From contig CACMQH010000003.1 of assembly GCA_902615805.1 (NCBI GenBank), positions 1 to 64,000 of the forward strand: DNA of 64,000 bases, in the 5' to 3' direction. Within the stretch, counting starts at the first letter, position 1; every line of letters starts with the position of its first letter. Positions 62,744-64,000 of the stretch are shown here, one piece after another. Under the pieces are notes generated by a model. The model saw nothing but the letters and a program-made list of their open reading frames with translations, was not told where the DNA came from and did not search any database. The stretch comes from Rhodospirillaceae bacterium. Its GTDB lineage: Bacteria > Pseudomonadota > Alphaproteobacteria > TMED109. A program made the translations under genes and the position numbers.

Positions 62744-64000
62744 ACCTATTATCCTTTCAGGAGGCTCTGGTACTAGGCTTTGGCCTTTATCACGAGAGAA
62801 TAAACCTAAACAGTTTTTTGACATCTTTAATGAAAAAACTAATTTATTTGAAAAAACACTTAATAGAATTAATAACCCTAATTTTACAAAACCCATTATA
62901 ATTTCAAATAAAAATCAAAGGTTTAATGTTCTAAAGAGTATTATAAACTGTAATGCTAAATACTATAAACTATTATTGGAGGATAAACCTAAAAATACAG
63001 CACCAGCCTTTGCAGCTTCAACTTTCTATTGCAAAGATGAGGAGGTGCTCTGCTTTCTGCCATCTGACCATCATATCAAAAATAATAAAAAATTTATTCA
63101 AGGTTTATTAAAAGCATATAAAATAGCATTAGATAATAAATTAGTAATTCTTGGTTTAAAAAGCAAAGAGCCTAATATAAACTATGGTTATATTAAATAT
63201 AAAAAAAATTATATCTTTAAAGATAGCTTTGAAGTTGAATCCTTTATAGAGAAGCCTAAAAAAGCAAGAGCTATAAGTCTGCATAAACTAGGTGCTTTAT
63301 GGAATTCGGGTATAGTGGTAGTTAAAAATAATTATTTAAAATCACTTTTTAATCAATTTAATAAAAATCTTTATTCATTAGTAAGAAAAAGCTATGCACA
63401 CTCACGTAAAGATATGGAATTTATATTTCTAGATAAAAAATGCTGGGATCAAGTTCCCTCGATTTCATTTGACTATGCTATACTTGAAAAAGAATTTAAA
63501 AAAGTTGTAGTCCAGTTAGATATCACATGGAGCGATTTAGGTACTTTTGAGTCTATTTATAAAGTTAAAAAATCAATAGGTAATGTTGAAAGCATCAACA
63601 CTGAAAACTGCTTTTCATTTTCTAATCATAAAATACTTATTACAAATGATGTAAAAGACTTAAATATAATTAATACTAGAGATATTACATTAGTTTCAAA
63701 AAAAGGTAACGCTAATGCAATCAAAGAACTAGTAAAAAAAATACACAAAAAGAAAAATAAAGAAGTTTTTAATGAAGCAGAATTAAATAGACCTTGGGGA
63801 AGTTTTATTAACTTAGACCAAGGATATGGTTACAAAGTAAAAAAGCTGCATATTCTACCGCGTCAAAAAATTTCATTGCAAAAACACTATAAACGTTCAG
63901 AACACTGGGTTGTAATCCATGGAACTGCTTTCATAACTAAAGGAAAAAAACAATTTAAATTGAATGCAAATCAATCAACCTTTATTAAAAAGGGAGAAGT
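62733..64000 (+). CDS. Mannose-1-phosphate guanylyltransferase / mannose-6-phosphate isomerase, 3' end missing
   Basis: Makes GDP-mannose for polysaccharide. The frame starts with ATG inside the end of the cytochrome gene and is open to the window end (422 codons). It begins KIRPIILSGGSGTRLWPLSR (nucleotidyltransferase signature), with KPKNTAPAF near residue 87, LPSDHHIKN near 108 and FIEKPK near 171. A C-terminal cupin follows from about 350 (RPWGSFINLDQGYGYKVKK, then QKHYKRSEHWVV with metal-binding residues), so the protein is the bifunctional ManC/AlgA type. Roughly 40-50 residues should lie beyond the window. Confidence 0.93.
   Translation, partial: MKIRPIILSGGSGTRLWPLSRENKPKQFFDIFNEKTNLFEKTLNRINNPNFTKPIIISNKNQRFNVLKSIINCNAKYYKLLLEDKPKNTAPAFAASTFYCKDEEVLCFLPSDHHIKNNKKFIQGLLKAYKIALDNKLVILGLKSKEPNINYGYIKYKKNYIFKDSFEVESFIEKPKKARAISLHKLGALWNSGIVVVKNNYLKSLFNQFNKNLYSLVRKSYAHSRKDMEFIFLDKKCWDQVPSISFDYAILEKEFKKVVVQLDITWSDLGTFESIYKVKKSIGNVESINTENCFSFSNHKILITNDVKDLNIINTRDITLVSKKGNANAIKELVKKIHKKKNKEVFNEAELNRPWGSFINLDQGYGYKVKKLHILPRQKISLQKHYKRSEHWVVIHGTAFITKGKKQFKLNANQSTFIKKGE

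Overview
The window looks like part of a small, streamlined, strongly AT-rich alphaproteobacterial chromosome, probably marine and free-living. The evidence is gene order: rplU-rpmA-obgE-proB-proA-nadD-rsfS-envC-like-ctpA-rppH, priA-atpHAGDC, sucCDAB-lpd with mdh, ffh-rpsP-rimM-trmD-rplS-leuCDB-asd-sdhCDAB, dapF-mtaB-ftsY-ispZ, dnaX-ybaB-recR, and kdsB-pheA divergent from a CycM-type cytochrome c are all classic alphaproteobacterial neighbourhoods. A class I lysyl-tRNA synthetase, the metX-metW pair and sdhCDAB order agree. By eye the base composition, short intergenic gaps and many 1-20 nt gene overlaps fit a SAR11-like or another streamlined lineage (for example HIMB59/AEGEAN-169). The sequence alone does not let me choose between them.

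Layout. 1-5352: end of metX, metW, then an omega-amino-acid aminotransferase (minus), an acyl-CoA ligase and an ApbA/PanE-like reductase (plus). 5359-6945: a gamma-glutamyltransferase (minus). 7049-14966: a plus-strand operon from rplU to rppH. 14969-22049: minus-strand priA and the F1 ATP synthase genes. 22096-23717: a small transaldolase and xerC (plus). 23714-47008: a long minus-strand run covering ffh, ribosomal protein and tRNA-modification genes, leucine and lysine/threonine synthesis, succinate dehydrogenase, a Ca/Na exchanger, mmsA, zapE, mdh and the 2-oxoglutarate dehydrogenase/succinyl-CoA synthetase genes. 47096-52437: dapF, mtaB, ftsY, ispZ, lysK (plus). 52441-59628: a minus run with an unrecognised lipoprotein, argF, argD, an ABC-2 permease, fmt, def, recR, ybaB, dnaX and the SRP RNA gene ffs. 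59677-64000: nudC (plus), pheA and kdsB (minus), a membrane-anchored cytochrome c and a truncated mannose-1-phosphate guanylyltransferase (plus).

Together these genes are core metabolism and information processing: most of the second half of the TCA cycle, oxidative phosphorylation, the protein-export GTPases Ffh and FtsY together with the SRP RNA, and amino-acid synthesis. I see no rRNA, tRNA, CRISPR array, insertion sequence, prophage or defence system. No stretch longer than about 170 bases lacks a gene. I found no convincing new biological system. The most unusual items are: zapE split by a 12-A tract; nadD with no ATG, GTG or TTG start before its conserved N-terminus; a four-copy 45-bp coding repeat in ftsY; a two-lipoyl-domain SucB; a short DnaX; and low-complexity tails on three ribosomal proteins.
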